Of a stretch of DNA of 64,000 bases, positions 52,501-63,929 are shown one piece after another. Every line of letters starts with the position of its first letter. Positions within the stretch are counted from its first letter, which is position 1. The notes beneath the pieces were generated by a model that ran no database searches, was not told the origin of the DNA, and saw nothing but the letters and a program-made list of their open reading frames with translations. Source of the stretch: Struthidea cinerea (taxonomy: Eukaryota; Chordata; Aves; Passeriformes; Corcoracidae); NCBI GenBank assembly GCA_013397865.1, contig VZTI01001766.1:3471457-3535456 (forward strand), in the 5' to 3' direction. The position numbers were made by a program, and so were the translations under genes.

Positions 52501-55500
52501 TTGAATTTCTCTCTATATTTGTACCTGTGTTCCATTGGGTTTTTTTGCCAATTTCTGCCCCAAAACAGTAAGCAAAACACTATATGGGTAATTGCCATGA
52601 TGTATCAGGTGTAATTATGAACACATAATAATTCATTACTGTATGATGACCATTCTGAACTAGATGTAGAACTAATACAAAATCCTTCCGTGTCATTGGC
52701 ATGTCATGGCTAATCAGCTGCAGTTAATAGTCTTGTTACATTTTGGATGTAAAAGTACGTGATGCATGAAATGGAAGCAGCTGAACACCCTTAGTAGGTA
52801 AGTAAAGGTGTTTTTAATTCACAGAGAGGTGTGAGCAATGGCAAAACAAGAATACCACAGGGGACCAGTCTTTCAGAGGTAGATTTCTACAGGCCAGCAT
52901 AGAACAGGAGAAAGCAAACAACTCGAGGTGGAAAAAGAAATCATCAAAACTTGTATTTTCTTTCCCAAATATTTGTGCGATGACAGGAAAGCTGCTATCG
53001 TGACAAATCAAAGAAATAATAATGAGGGTTTGTTCTTACATATGCACACACTAAGTGCACGTTAGTTACAGTAAGATACTAATTCCAGGGAAGAGTTGTA
53101 ACTTAAATTACTCTGCCACCAAGTTACACCCTGTTAAAGGACACACAATTCAGAATGAAGCTGACACTTCCTCCACAGATAAAGGATCTCATGTGGTGCA
53201 GAACTTTGTGTGCATGCTTTGAGTCCATATGGGCCAAACCCTGTATTTATCACAGCCATCTGAGTGCTTATGCATTTTAGTTCTGTTGTAACTGGATAAA
53301 GCGCAGTAACAGAACTGGGGAACAGTTCTCATTCCCAGTCAGTTCCCATTCTCCCGATGTCTCTGGTGACTGAACTACCTATTAGGCTACACATCCATGC
53401 TCCCTCTTGGTCTCCTTTTGATTCTATCAGTCTTGAGGGTGTAAAATGGAAAAGGGTGACTGTATCAATATCCCATTTTTAAGGTCTTCTGGCAGAGGGG
53501 AGCATTTGCATAGGTGTCCCCTGTTCATCACTTACACAACCCCTAAGTGTGTGCACACTCACCTGACGTCATTTTTCCCCTGTTGTTTTACAGCCCCACT
53601 TCACAACTGATTTTCCCTGAACACAGCAAACAAAACCACCCATTCTTCAGTTTCTGAAGTTCTCTGACATACCTTCTGCTACAGCAGAGCTGTCCTTGAC
53701 AATGTCTTTTCTGACCATACTTCACACCTCATTAGGCTTTTCTGGGCCCAAGATTTCTTTCAGCACAAAAAGGTGTAATTGCTACTAGGGTTGCATAGAG
53801 GGGAATGATACATTCTACTATATTCTTTACACTAAAGTCTGTTTTTTAATCTGGACACAAGGTGCAAGACTTTCAGGCATTACCCCATTAAATTAATAAA
53901 TTGCAAAAAAAGGGAAGGCAGTGTTTGGTAGGGTGGATGATGTTGAAAAGTATATGCAACATACAGATGTGTAATGTATGTGCATTCTTTGTTCTTGTTT
54001 AAAATGGATTACAGTCACTTCAGACATGGTGGACTGGCAATTGCATGTGAATTCTCAGTGCAACTTGGACATTAAGAGAGGACAGACAGTCCTGGACTGT
54101 TTAAGAACAGGAATATTAGGCAGAGATAGAAAAAATATTATCCGAGGCATATGTGAAAGTCACTGGGATTAATACAGTGTTACACTCTACATTTCAAATT
54201 AGAGGTTGCACAGCAAAAAACGGTTTGCAAATGAGCTTCAAGAATGATACAGCAAAGGGCTAACAGAGCTAAACCTATTACAGTTATCCAAGGAATAAAC
54301 AAAAATTCTGCTTACCACTACATGCACAAAGAAGGCTTTGCCCGCTGTTCCAAGTCTTAAATCTTGTCAGAAAGGGAGTAACATTTTATTAGAATGTTAA
54401 GGCTAGACTGATGTGGGTAGGTAATAAAATTTCATAAGAACACATAAATAATTTCTTTGAGATGCAGAAGATCCTCTGTTACTTGAAGTCTTTAAATGAG
54501 TTCCTAGAAGATGGCATTGGACTCAGCATCACTGGTTTGATTCAGGAAGAACTCTTTGCTTTGTATTACCCAAGCATTCAGACTGTGGTCTTTTTTCTCC
54601 CTGTTGGCCATGAAGCCTGTGAAACAGAATTTTTCAACTTGAAATCTTTCCATAAAGCTTCCTCCTCATTCTAAATATACAAGAAATTACAGCTTGGAAT
54701 GGAGGTGGTGTCTCTCATCCAGTTGTGGAATATATTACTTCCTTCAGCCTCAAATCTTCTGAACCATTTCCTTCCCAAGAGTATCCCACACAAACTAGAC
54801 TGAGTGAAGTCCTTCAGTAAGGATCCCATTTCTTAACTTTCTGTACTCTAGAAAAGTTGTTTATATCTTTTTCCTACCTGAATTCCTCCATTCCTTCTGC
54901 AAATATATTATTTATTAATTCTGTTCTGAATTTGCTCAGAAATGGCAGATGACTTAATGTATGTAACTGAACTTTAAAGGGAGTGAATAATCCCTACTTA
55001 GTTTTTACTCTGCTGCTGTGTTAAGATCTATGACATCAAATGGAGCTTTTTGCTGCATGTGGTCCATGAAGATACCATGAGAACTTTACATACTATCTGC
55101 CTTTGTTTATACACATACTAGTTAAAGACAGACAGAGCCAAAAAACAGCATTTAATGTTTATTAAGCCTTTGCAAAAACATAGACAATTTCAGTCAACTT
55201 GAAGTTCATTATTTTAGTAAAATTGAAGTATTTCTTGCACATCTCACTGGATTGGCACTAGCAGTAGAGGCAGCAGCACAAGCAGGAAGCACTGGCACAG
55301 CAGAAAATTGGAAGGCTGAAGCTGTATAGATTTCAAAGGTTGTTCTATAAAGAGAACTCAACATATCAGATATGGTAGCAGACTAGAGGCAGTTTCACCT
55401 TTGCTGAAGCAGGAACTGGTTATTTTATGCTGTGTTACTGGATGGGTGCTTCTGGTGTGAAAAAGACAGAGGCCTTCTGGTGAATTTTCTAAGAAGGATG

Positions 55501-55824
55501 TATTTAGCATACTAGTAAGCACAGAAGGTTCATTTACATAAAAGATTTGCAGTAGAAAAATAAATTTTGAAATTCTCATTTTATCAAATTCAGACTCCAC
55601 AGCCATCCAGAATAACATGGAGCTGGAACTGTGCCTGATACAAATGTCTGCTCATCCCATTTGCTCTTAGAAAGGATCCATGGCATAAAAAGATCACCTG
55701 ACTGCAGGCCCAATAGCTACTGGCAGTGTGTTGCTCCTTCCTGAGCACTTATGTGATGTGTAATTCTGTTCATCCTGTGGAAATCTGCATGTTCAGCTGG
55801 CAGTATGATCAGTGCAATTCCTTG

Positions 55825-55853
55825 AAACAGTCATAAAGCCCTTATGACTGTTT
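55825..55853. repeat. 12-bp inverted repeat with 5-base loop
   Basis: AAACAGTCATAA and TTATGACTGTTT are exact complements around a 5-base centre. There is no T-run or other context suggesting a function. Confidence 0.8.
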
Positions 55854-55978
55854 TTGAAAGGGTAGCAGAGAGACATTAGGATAAATCTTGCCTGTCTTCT
55901 TCTTACTTCTTTTTTTTCCCCAAAAAAATTAGTGAGTTGCTAGAATAAGCAAACAAAAGTTTACATATGTCTCAAATA

Positions 55979-56049
55979 GGCCTGGACTAGATGACCTGGG
56001 CTGGACCAACGGAGGTCCTTTCCAACTTCAACCATGCTGCTATTCTGTA
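55979..56049 (+). mobile_element. CR1 LINE 3' tail, forward orientation
   Basis: GGCCTGGACTAGATGACCT and GGAGGTCCTTTCCAACTTCA followed by a degraded TATTCTGT end match the last 70 bases or so of avian CR1 elements. Confidence 0.8.
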
Positions 56050-59000
56050 AAATTATTCTTCTAAGCCAAAAAAGTATCAAGAAATAATGAAAGCTCTAAC
56101 AACTAAGGGTTTAGGTCCTCAGACTAAACTGTCAGAGGAAGAAAATCTTTAGAAGGTCTATTAATATATGCACACTGAAGAATTGTTCCAACACAGCTTC
56201 ATTATTTTGCATTATGTGGGTCTGAAATGTTTGTGAGACTAATCAGTGCTCATAATTAAAAGAAAAAACCACAAATTTTTTGATGTGAAAAGGGACTTGC
56301 GTTACTTAGCTATCAAGTGCCTTAACAAGAAAAACAGAGAAAGTGAAAGGCTTATGCAGGATCTAAAGTCTACTGAAATATAAGAGCCACAGGCTTCCAT
56401 TACATGAAAGAATTGTACTTCAAGTAATAGAAAGATGGAGAGAAATCCTGAACTCCCCAGCCAGAGCCAGAGAAACCTGAAGACAAAGCAGGATTTAGCT
56501 CAAATTCCCAAGCAAAAAGCTGGCAGCACAAAAGCAGAGAGCAATAAAGCACAGCTTGTAGAAGCTTTTAAGCCATTTAAAATAAAAGATGGATCTTCCA
56601 TTTATTAGTTAGTCCTGATGAAGAAAGGCATCAGCTTTATACAGATCATGAGTTATAAATTCTTGATTCATCTGGGGATTAAGTTTTACCAACCATACCC
56701 ATGAAGAAAGATTTTTTGCTGAGTTACAGCAAAACATCACATACTGCTTACAGCAAACCAACAGCATTTCACTCTCCTTGTAATGACATTATTCTCCAGT
56801 TCCCTTCTCCAAGTGAATGCTATTAATCGTTAAACACTTAAGGCACAAGCAGAAATAAAAATAAATGGCATCTGTGAAAAAAAGTTAAATACTTAATTAG
56901 CACACCTTACCTGAAACTTTTAGCTCTTACTAAATAGAACAGACTTCAGAATACCAGTCTGATCCCAAAAATATCAACAGAAAAAACCACTACTGAAATT
57001 GCTTCTTTATCCTGAGGACTTTATAGGCACAAGAACAGTTTAACAGCTATCGCCGTCTGAAGCATCTGTTCACTCATTTTTTAAATAGACAGACAAAATG
57101 CAGTTAGTTCCTCTGTGGATTTCTACTCCTCCTGGGATGTCCAGCACCAGGACTGCTCAATTTACACTACGGGATTCATGCAGCAACATCCAGCAGGGGA
57201 ATTCAACTCACCAAATATAAGCATCTACAAAGAAGCTATTGACACAGCAGCCAGTCATATGAGCTTCCATGTTATAGATGGAGAGAAATGGGCTCTTACA
57301 GTGCACATTTCATCATACAGAGCTTAAACCAAGTAACCAAGTTGGAGATGTCCATACCACAGGGGTCAAAAGTCAATTAAAATTAATTTCACCTTGAGGC
57401 TGTAGGCAGGTGTGCTCTTCCACATCTGCCTGTGCAGCTGAAGATGGAATTGCAGTGACTTGTCCATCCTGACAGGGAAGGTACCTCCTCCACCTGCCTG
57501 CCAGCAAAACAGGCTGTGAAAGCAGCCCCCTGCCATCTACCCTCCTCCCACTCATGCAGTCCTCTGATCAAAGCCATATGGGCACTTTGCATCACTCTTG
57601 ACTACTGGGTTATGCTAAACAAGTTGATTTTACCTGACATAGATTGGGCAGTGCTTGCATGATCCCTTTTCCTTTCTCAGCTAAGCTGCACTGGGCTCCT
57701 ACAGTGACAAATAATTGTTATCAATATATTAAGTAGCACAGCTGCTGGCCAAAGGAATGTGTATTTATAGCCTAAGCAGGCTTTGGTACACTATTTAGAC
57801 AAGACTGAGGAATTCAGGCATTCCTCAAAGTGGTGTATTATTGTTGTAACAGAGGGATGAGTCTTCTCTTTAGAATCAGACCCATTAAATCAGATACTCT
57901 TTCAAGCTTACAATTCAGTAACTTCAAGGCATAAAATCCCATTCTAGTATAGCAAGGGCTCCTTTACTGGTCTGATTTCGACTTACTGCAATCACAGAAA
58001 TTTGCACAGTTCCTGTTCTGAGATCCACATGCACATTTAAAAAATACCCATACCCAGACCTGATCCTCAAGCAGATCCATAATTAATTTTCACCTTCTCC
58101 TAGTCTCCTGTGTATAGTTACCCAGTGTCTTCTGTGAATAGGAATGTTTAAAAGCCATTTGAGGAAGAAATGGAAGTTCCTGATATATATATAGCTGGAT
58201 TCTGCCATTCATGTTACCTTCCTTCCCATGCTCTTTTTCTTCAAAATTTTAATTATATCTTCAGCATAATGAAACAGCTGAAAAGGGTGGAGGAGTCAAG
58301 ACTCTCATGTACTCTTCAACACTTTGGTCCTTGAAGAGCAAAGGAAGCAGTGGCTGCACACAGAACAAAAACTCCCTGCAGTGCTTAGGGGGGTTCCACT
58401 GTGCAGGAGCTGCTTATGACTGACCCCAAGAGTCATTGGGCAGCACCCACCCCAAAGGACTCTGACCAAAGCTATCTTTATTCTCCCAGCTAAGATAAAA
58501 CATGTACAAATATAGTTCAGGTTTGTGTATTCTATGAAATAATTCACTTGCTATATAAATCTTCATGTAGAATAAAACAAGTTGGCCCCGTAGACAAGTG
58601 GGCTCTACAAACACAGCACTTTCGTTTCCTCAGTGAAACAGATTCAATGCCACTTTTTAGATACGGAATCCATTAAATTTTGTTCTGCAAGTAATCTTGC
58701 ATTAATAACAATTTTGTCAAGTCAGACAACCAATGATTTAATGTTCTGTTCTCCTTTTTCTAGCAATTACAAGTTGCTTGAAAATTAAATTACGGTTAAT
58801 ATTTCTCCCCAGTGAGGCAGTCTGACATGATGTGCAAATGCTTACATTGCCCTGTAAGTCAGTTGTTCTCAGATGAGACGGGCTGACAGCATGAAAATAA
58901 TTAGATGTCAATATACAACTGGCCTCTTTTATGAAAAATAAACAGGCACAAAGACAAACTGTTCCACTGCTTATACTAACCACCAAATGTTGAGATAACT

Positions 59001-59094
59001 GCTTATTTTAAACACAACAGTGAGGCTGCAGTGTGATTTACTGACTTTCACAAACCCAGTTTAGCAATTTAAAATGTGTGCAGAACTAAAGTTC

Positions 59095-59274
59095 TTATAT
59101 TTCTGATGATTCTTCATCTGCATTGACCTTCTCTCCTTGGAGCCACATAAATGCTGACTTTGCTGTGCCATCTCCACTCTGCTGGGAAAAGCAAATGAAG
59201 GTAGCCCAGACAAAGCCACAGAGCCCAGAGTAAGCTGTTCGCAGGTGAATTGGGATCAAAATGAAGTTTGACAG
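59095..59274 (-). CDS. MPV17L: MPV17L coding exon 4 (terminal)
   Basis: Encodes residues 135-193 and TAA (59095-59097): LSNFILIPIHLRTAYSGLCG, the last membrane helix, FSQQSGDGT and an acidic tail. The acceptor AACACAG|CTG follows a C/T-rich tract. Only 153 bp separate it from exon 3. Confidence 0.96.
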   Translation of the reverse strand: MSNFILIPIHLRTAYSGLCGFVWATFICFSQQSGDGTAKSAFMWLQGEKVNADEESSEI

Positions 59275-62200
59275 CTGTGTTGGAAGGAGAGAGAGCTTAG
59301 TTAGTGCTCAAGGCATTGTTACACACCCAGCAACTCCACTGCTTCTCCTGGGGTCAGACACTGTGTGGCTGCACAGGACCAGGTTTTATGGCACAGAAAA
59401 GCTCATGGAGTTACCCTGAGAACTCACCTGCACAAAAGGCCAGTACATCAGTCCTGTCTGAAAGGAAAACGAATCATTTGTTATTCTTACAGATTTCAAC
59501 CACCAAGATTCATTTTTTCCACATTTAGTGATGACTGAAACATATTTGAGTAAAGTTAATGAAAGCTGTTCAATTACAAATGGAGTTGCTTAACCTAGAG
59601 GTTGCCATATTAAACTTCTAATCATCTTCATGAGCCTCTATGCTCTGAGTTTTTCAAACACATTATTCTAACTAATTTTAAATACAAAACCCTAAGCACA
59701 GTTAAGTCTTCACAGACATCTCACACCAGACACAATAAGCGCGTTTACCAGATGGGTGAACAAATGTTTAAACATGTGAAGATTTGTTTCAGTCATTAAT
59801 GAAAAATACCACTGAACACTATTTATATTTTCACACTTGCAATGCTCCTTCTACTTACTCATACACGTAAGGCATATTTAGAAAAATCAATGGATAATTT
59901 ACTCATAGAACATAAGGCCGATAGAAAGCTTGTATTTTGATAGGCTATAGTGGGCACTGCTTTTAGAATCATCTTAGGATGATAGGAATAAAAATAGGAA
60001 TAAAAAGAATCCTTTTCCGTCCTATCTTTATTGTTCTACAGTATGAAAAGAAATTCACATTGCAATCACATTTTCTCCTTCTATTACTTTTTTTTCCTGC
60101 TAATCCATCATTTTTCTTGCATCTGAGAAACCTTTAATGTTCTCAGCTTGCTGAGCTCTGAGGTGCATGGATAATTTTGTCTTGTGTATGCAGAAATGCA
60201 AATCAAAGCCAGTTGTTTATAGCAAAGTCTTCTTAAAACAAGGGGTTGTGTTTCTGAAAGTGAGAAGATTGTCACTGAAAAGTACAGGCTAAAAATGATT
60301 CTCAAAGAAGGTGTCTCTGTAATTAATGATTTTAATAGGTGTGCATGTGTTTCCAATAGTATCACTAACTAAACACCGTGTGTGGGTAGCTCTTAAGACA
60401 AAAGGTAAAAAACCCCTGAATCATTGTTGAATTGTAGGGCTGTCAGTCAAACGGAGCTGGGTGCAAATGTTATGTATATAAACACTGTACATTTTTTAAA
60501 TGGCATAATTTCACCCATCTGGCAGCACTGCCCAACCCAAACTGCCTTTACTTCACGTGACTGCTGGTACGTAAAGCTTCCTACACATAATCAAATAATG
60601 GAGTGAAAGAAAGAAAGAGTTAAAAAAGAGTGTTGGAGGAAGGAATATTTCAAATATTTTATCCTTTTTTTTTTTGCTTAGCTGTGAGATAAGCAAATTG
60701 CTTGCCTCACCTTATATGTATTCCAAAATTTCTTTTTACAGTCTGAAAAGATGTCCTCTTTCCTCTGAAGGATGCTCATACCTAGTGGTAAAATATTTAC
60801 AATAATCAGAAAAAATGCAAACAATTAAATGCTCACATTTTTCAATGACATCCCAGACCCTTCTCAAAATATATTGTAATATCTTTGGAAGAAAAGCTGA
60901 TATTGTTACAAAAAATACCATTCTGACTACCTAATAGTGCTACATCAAATCTCCTCATCTGTTGACTTGACTCCTAGTGCTGACACCAGAGATCAGCTGG
61001 GATATACCGGGTGTAGAGGTGGTGTAGCATCTCTTTCTCTGCCATACCAGGCACCAGTGGTGTGGGGGTGGAACAGAGAGGATGAAAGCACCTTTTACAC
61101 CCATGAGAGAGAGAATAAGGCATTTTCCATATAAGCAGAGGCTCCTTAGTCTGACTCTGGGATTTTTCTAGGTATTCCCATGCCCTGAGGTTATCAGTAT
61201 CTCTCAATGGATACATTATTTTACTGGTACCCAATTTAGGGACTTCTACTATCCCTTCTGTTGTCCTTCAGATCCTTCTGGTCCTTGGGCAATTCTCAGC
61301 TTCAGTTGTGACATAGTTAAGATTTTGAGAGGAATTATATGGTGTTTGACTTCTTTTTTTACTTCTCTTCAAAAACAAACTGAATGATTTCCCTGTTGGG
61401 GTCATAGAATACAGATCTCACAACACCAGGCAAAAGGAGGACCTATCTTGCTCTTCTTCCACATGAAGTTTAAATTAAAAGAGATCATTTAATTACATTA
61501 GTCTCACCTATTAATTTTCTTTTTCCCTCATGTTTATTTCTGAAATAGATACTAGACTTCTTCTTACTTGTTAGCTTTTGAGGTTAGCCATTAGTAGCAT
61601 GCTGTATTTCTATAGACTCTCACAGCAGAAGCTGGTTCACTGAACTATGGCATTTCCTGACATTTACAGCTGTGTTTTGGAAAATGAGACAGCTGATGCT
61701 GAGAACTGAGCAGAACAATTCAAACAGACATGGATGCTACAATCCTTGAAGGTGCTTTGAATTCTTTGTTGCTAATTAAAAGCTACGTGCCCAACCGAGC
61801 TCAGGGCAGGCCTCCTTTGGTCCAGCATCCCTCATGGAAAGCTCTGAAGTGCCACAGGCGGTTCAGCGCCCGCGGTACCCGCGGGCATCCTCGGGCGCTG
61901 CCGGGGTCTGCAGGGCCCCCCGGCCGCAGCCCCCGCTCCGAACGCCCGGGCAGCGGCGTTTTGGGGTGCCGGAGCCGTGCCGGGCGGGCAGGGGGTACCC
62001 ACCCACCCCGGCCTCCTTGGGGTGCCGAGTCCCGCTGCCGGTGCGCGCCCTCCGAGCCAGGCGCGGGTCGCGATGCGGTGCCGCTGCCGGTGCGGGGCTC
62101 TGCGATGGAGCCCCCGGCACTCACCCGTGTAGAAGGCGAGGACGGCGACGGGCGCGCCCAGGAGCTGATCGCAGAGCACCTTGCCCAGCACGGCGGGCGG

Positions 62201-62425
62201 GCGGCGGCCGGGCAGCGCCCGCTCCAGCGCCCGCAGCCACACGTAGCTGAAGTTGCCGTGGAAGGCCAGGGCCACGAGCGCCACGCGCCGCGTCTGCGCC
62301 CAGTCGGGCGGCTGTCCCCGCAGCAGCTGCTGCGCCGCGTCCCCCGCCGCGAACAGCCCCCCGTAGAGCAGCACGTTGCAAAGCCAGGGGAAGCGCCGCA
62401 CCCCGCGCAGCAGCGCCGCGGCCAT
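59095..62425 (-). CDS. MPV17L: MPV17L (Mpv17-like protein), whole gene, four coding exons
   Basis: The coding sequence is the minus-strand join of 62425-62125, 60781-60711, 59457-59428 and 59274-59095: 582 nt, 193 residues plus TAA. It matches MPV17L rather than MPV17 or PXMP2 by the N-terminal NVLLYGGLFAAGDAAQQ, FHGNFSYVWLRALERALPG and KVLCDQ blocks, and by the family C-terminal signature: W130-P131, Q134, N137-F138, P142 and R146. Four membrane-spanning helices are expected for the family. Mammalian MPV17L is reported in mitochondria (a mouse isoform in peroxisomes) and is linked to reactive-oxygen handling and mtDNA protection. All junctions are GT-AG with matching phases (1,0,0). The ATG at 62423-62425 is chosen from homology; the frame stays open upstream. 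It lies head-to-tail upstream of BMERB1, as in human. Confidence 0.96.
59428..59457 (-). CDS. MPV17L: MPV17L coding exon 3 (30-nt microexon-like)
   Basis: Encodes exactly ten residues, TGLMYWPFVQ (125-134), the core of the Mpv17/PMP22 signature. The acceptor is TTTCAG|ACA and the donor GTGCAG|GTGAGT. It is far too short for ORF-based detection but is required to join exons 2 and 4 in frame. Confidence 0.94.
59458..60710 (-). other. MPV17L intron 2
   Basis: A GT-AG intron of 1.25 kb, AT-rich. It holds a short GAAA run near 60606 and nothing else recognised. Confidence 0.85.
60711..60781 (-). CDS. MPV17L: MPV17L coding exon 2
   Basis: Encodes the end of Gly101 and residues 102-124 (starting MSILQRKEDIF, ending KFWNTYK). 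The acceptor is CCACTAG|GT and the donor ATAAG|GTGAGG. The length of 71 nt fits phase 1 in and phase 0 out. Confidence 0.95.
60782..62124 (-). other. MPV17L intron 1
   Basis: A GT-AG intron of 1.34 kb. The 270 bases next to exon 1 are CpG-rich and belong to the promoter island; the rest is AT-rich. No repeat or exon was recognised. Confidence 0.85.
62125..62425 (-). CDS. MPV17L: MPV17L coding exon 1
   Basis: Encodes residues 1-100 and the first base of Gly101. MAAALLRGVRRFPWLCN is a short basic, hydrophobic N terminus like that of mammalian MPV17L, followed by the first two predicted membrane helices. The donor is ACACGG|GTGAGT with phase 1. The exon is very GC-rich and inside a CpG island. 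G at -3 and G at +4 give the ATG a good context. Confidence 0.96.
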
Positions 62426-62443
62426 CGCCCGCCGCCGCTTCCG

Positions 62444-62480
62444 CCTCTTCTTCCTCCTCCTTCTCCTTCTCCTCCTTCCC
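62444..62480. repeat. CTT/CCT polypyrimidine tract (GGA/GAA on the sense strand)
   Basis: An almost pure pyrimidine run just upstream of the MPV17L ATG. On the gene strand it is a purine-only AGG/AAG tract. It could form triplex-type structure; that is inference. Confidence 0.85.
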
Positions 62481-62490
62481 ACGGGCCCGC

Positions 62491-62516
62491 CCGCCGCCGC
62501 CGCCGCCGCCGCCGCC
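62491..62516. repeat. CCG/GCC trinucleotide repeat
   Basis: About eight uninterrupted CCG units lie 66-91 bp upstream of the MPV17L start codon, probably in its 5' UTR or core promoter. Such repeats often vary in length. Confidence 0.9.
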
Positions 62517-62599
62517 TCGCCATCCCCGCGGCCCTGGAGCGCTCCCTCTGCCAGGAAGAGCCGGCTCCCCACGCCGGGCTCCGGTGGGTGATGGATGAC

Positions 62600-63929
62600 C
62601 CGCGGATTATGGCAGGGCAGCTGGGCGTCAGTTCGTGGACTCGCCTCTATAGCGCCTGTGCATTCACCCCGAAGGTGTCAGTGACTATGTCGCTAGGGGT
62701 TTGGTCTAAGTAGCACCATGGGGTCACTGTGCATTAGTGCTGCAGCTATTGAGAGACAAGTGAAAACTAGGCACGGTTTCCTTATTATCTTTTTAAAATT
62801 ATCTCGTTTCCTGCTTACATGAGTAGGTTATGACTTTCTCTTTTCAATTTTGCCCTTGTTTTGCAGACTGAGCAGGGCCGATGCACATCTGCTGAGCAGC
62901 AGCGGCCCGTGAGGTTCCTCTGCTTTGCCCTCTGCTGCTGAGAACTTGAGGAGAAAGCCATAAGCGATGTGAGGTTATTGAAGAGACTCGTGTACACAGC
63001 TTTGTACACGCAGAACCAGTGCCACAAAGCGGACTCGTAGCCCACCTAGTGAGGTGACACCGAGGGTGGCTGTGTCCTGCAAGACAGCCCCTCTGGCCAC
63101 GGAAGAAAAGGAGCGCATCCGGGAGCGCCAGGAGCTTCCCCTTGCTCCTGGCAATGGGCTCAGGCTTGACTGAGGGAACCATCTCCAGGCAGGAAGCGGT
63201 AGTTCGCTCTGTGACCTGGATTAATGCCTTTGAAACGATCATGAATTCTTCCGTGAACAACTATAAATAGGCATGGACGGCTTGTAGATTTAAGTAAATT
63301 TTAATAAGAGTGTAGAGCGCGCTGCCCAGTGCTTGGCGGACACGCTGTGTCAGGGCCCAGGGACTGCTCTTTCCAGCTCCTCATCCCAACACATCCCTGC
63401 GCAAAACAACGCCATCTGCAAGTGGTGCTATTAAATAACAACAATGGTACTAACAGGAAGAGGGATATGTACCGAAAAGTAATTGCGGTTTGGAAGAACA
63501 GAAATAAAGCTCAGAAAAAGCCCAGGTTTGGCCCTCCGGGGACTGCTTGTCGGACGAGAACCTTAGGGGAGGTGCGTGCTCTCCGCCAAGGTCGTGAAGC
63601 GTTCCGGCGCGGGAACCGTGCGCGGAGGAAAGGCTTTGGTGCCCCCGTGGACGACAGTGGGGTGACAACCGAGAGATTCGCGAAGGCTGGAGCCACGCAG
63701 AGCCCTCCCGGGGGCCGGCCTGCCACGATCCACCGCCGCGGGTACTCGAACCCGCGTACCGCTCTCGCCTAGCAGCTCCGCTCCGGAACGGCCGCCCGGG
63801 CCGCACTCCCTACGCATGCGCCGGTATCTGTGCAGCACCGACCGGGCTTCTCGCCGGGACTGTTTCACCAGCCGGCGCGGGGGGGAGCGGCCTCAGGCGG
63901 TACGCGCAGCGAAGGACCGGCTCCGGCCC
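62600..63929. other. Region upstream of MPV17L ending in a CpG-rich block
   Basis: 62.6-63.5 kb is ordinary sequence with no recognisable exon. From about 63540 the CpG content rises strongly and continues to the gap at 63930. This is likely the edge of another CpG-island promoter, perhaps of the next gene along. No coding exon is identifiable, so neither gene nor strand can be named. Confidence 0.6.
63811..63822. promoter_or_regulatory. NRF1-type motif in the distal CpG block
   Basis: The minus strand reads GGCGCATGCGTA, one base off the palindromic NRF1 core GCGCATGCGC. NRF1 sites are typical of CpG-island promoters and fit the reading of this block as a promoter. It is one motif only. Confidence 0.4.

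Larger units (their letters stand above)
49195..59094. other. Intergenic region between BMERB1 and MPV17L
   Basis: It holds the BMERB1 5' UTR and promoter at one end and the MPV17L 3' UTR at the other. Candidate MPV17L polyadenylation signals on the minus strand are ATTAAA at 58737-58742 and AATAAA at 58477-58482. In between are a forward CR1 tail (55979-56049) and a 12-bp fold-back (55825-55853). Open frames at 50378-50818 and 51801-52214 (minus) resemble nothing I know. No further gene was recognised. If read-through transcripts occur, this stretch is spliced out as an intron. Confidence 0.7.
61855..62600 (-). promoter_or_regulatory. CpG-island promoter of MPV17L
   Basis: A sharply bounded GC- and CpG-rich block covers exon 1, its upstream region and the start of intron 1. 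No TATA box is visible on the minus strand in the expected place. Open frames of up to 327 codons on the opposite strand are by-products of this composition. Confidence 0.8.

Noticed and set aside
55143..55340. AATAAA-bearing minus-strand segment with a Cys-rich short frame, considered as a processed pseudogene or a distal MPV17L 3' UTR end
   Set aside because: No poly(A) remnant, no recognisable parent gene, and closer poly(A) signals exist for MPV17L.
61730..62713. 327-codon plus-strand open frame
   Set aside because: It is antisense to MPV17L exon 1 and its island; composition-driven, no homology recognised.
63261..63270. CTATAAATAG, a perfect MEF2-type (also TATA-like) motif upstream of MPV17L
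   Set aside because: The same 10-mer type recurs elsewhere in the window (near 47237 and 4455), so a single hit carries little weight.
63728..63775. tRNA-like T-arm (GGGTTCGAGTACCC) on the minus strand
   Set aside because: The T-stem and loop fit by themselves, but no acceptor stem, D-arm or anticodon arm can be placed at tRNA spacing. It is most likely chance in GC-rich sequence.
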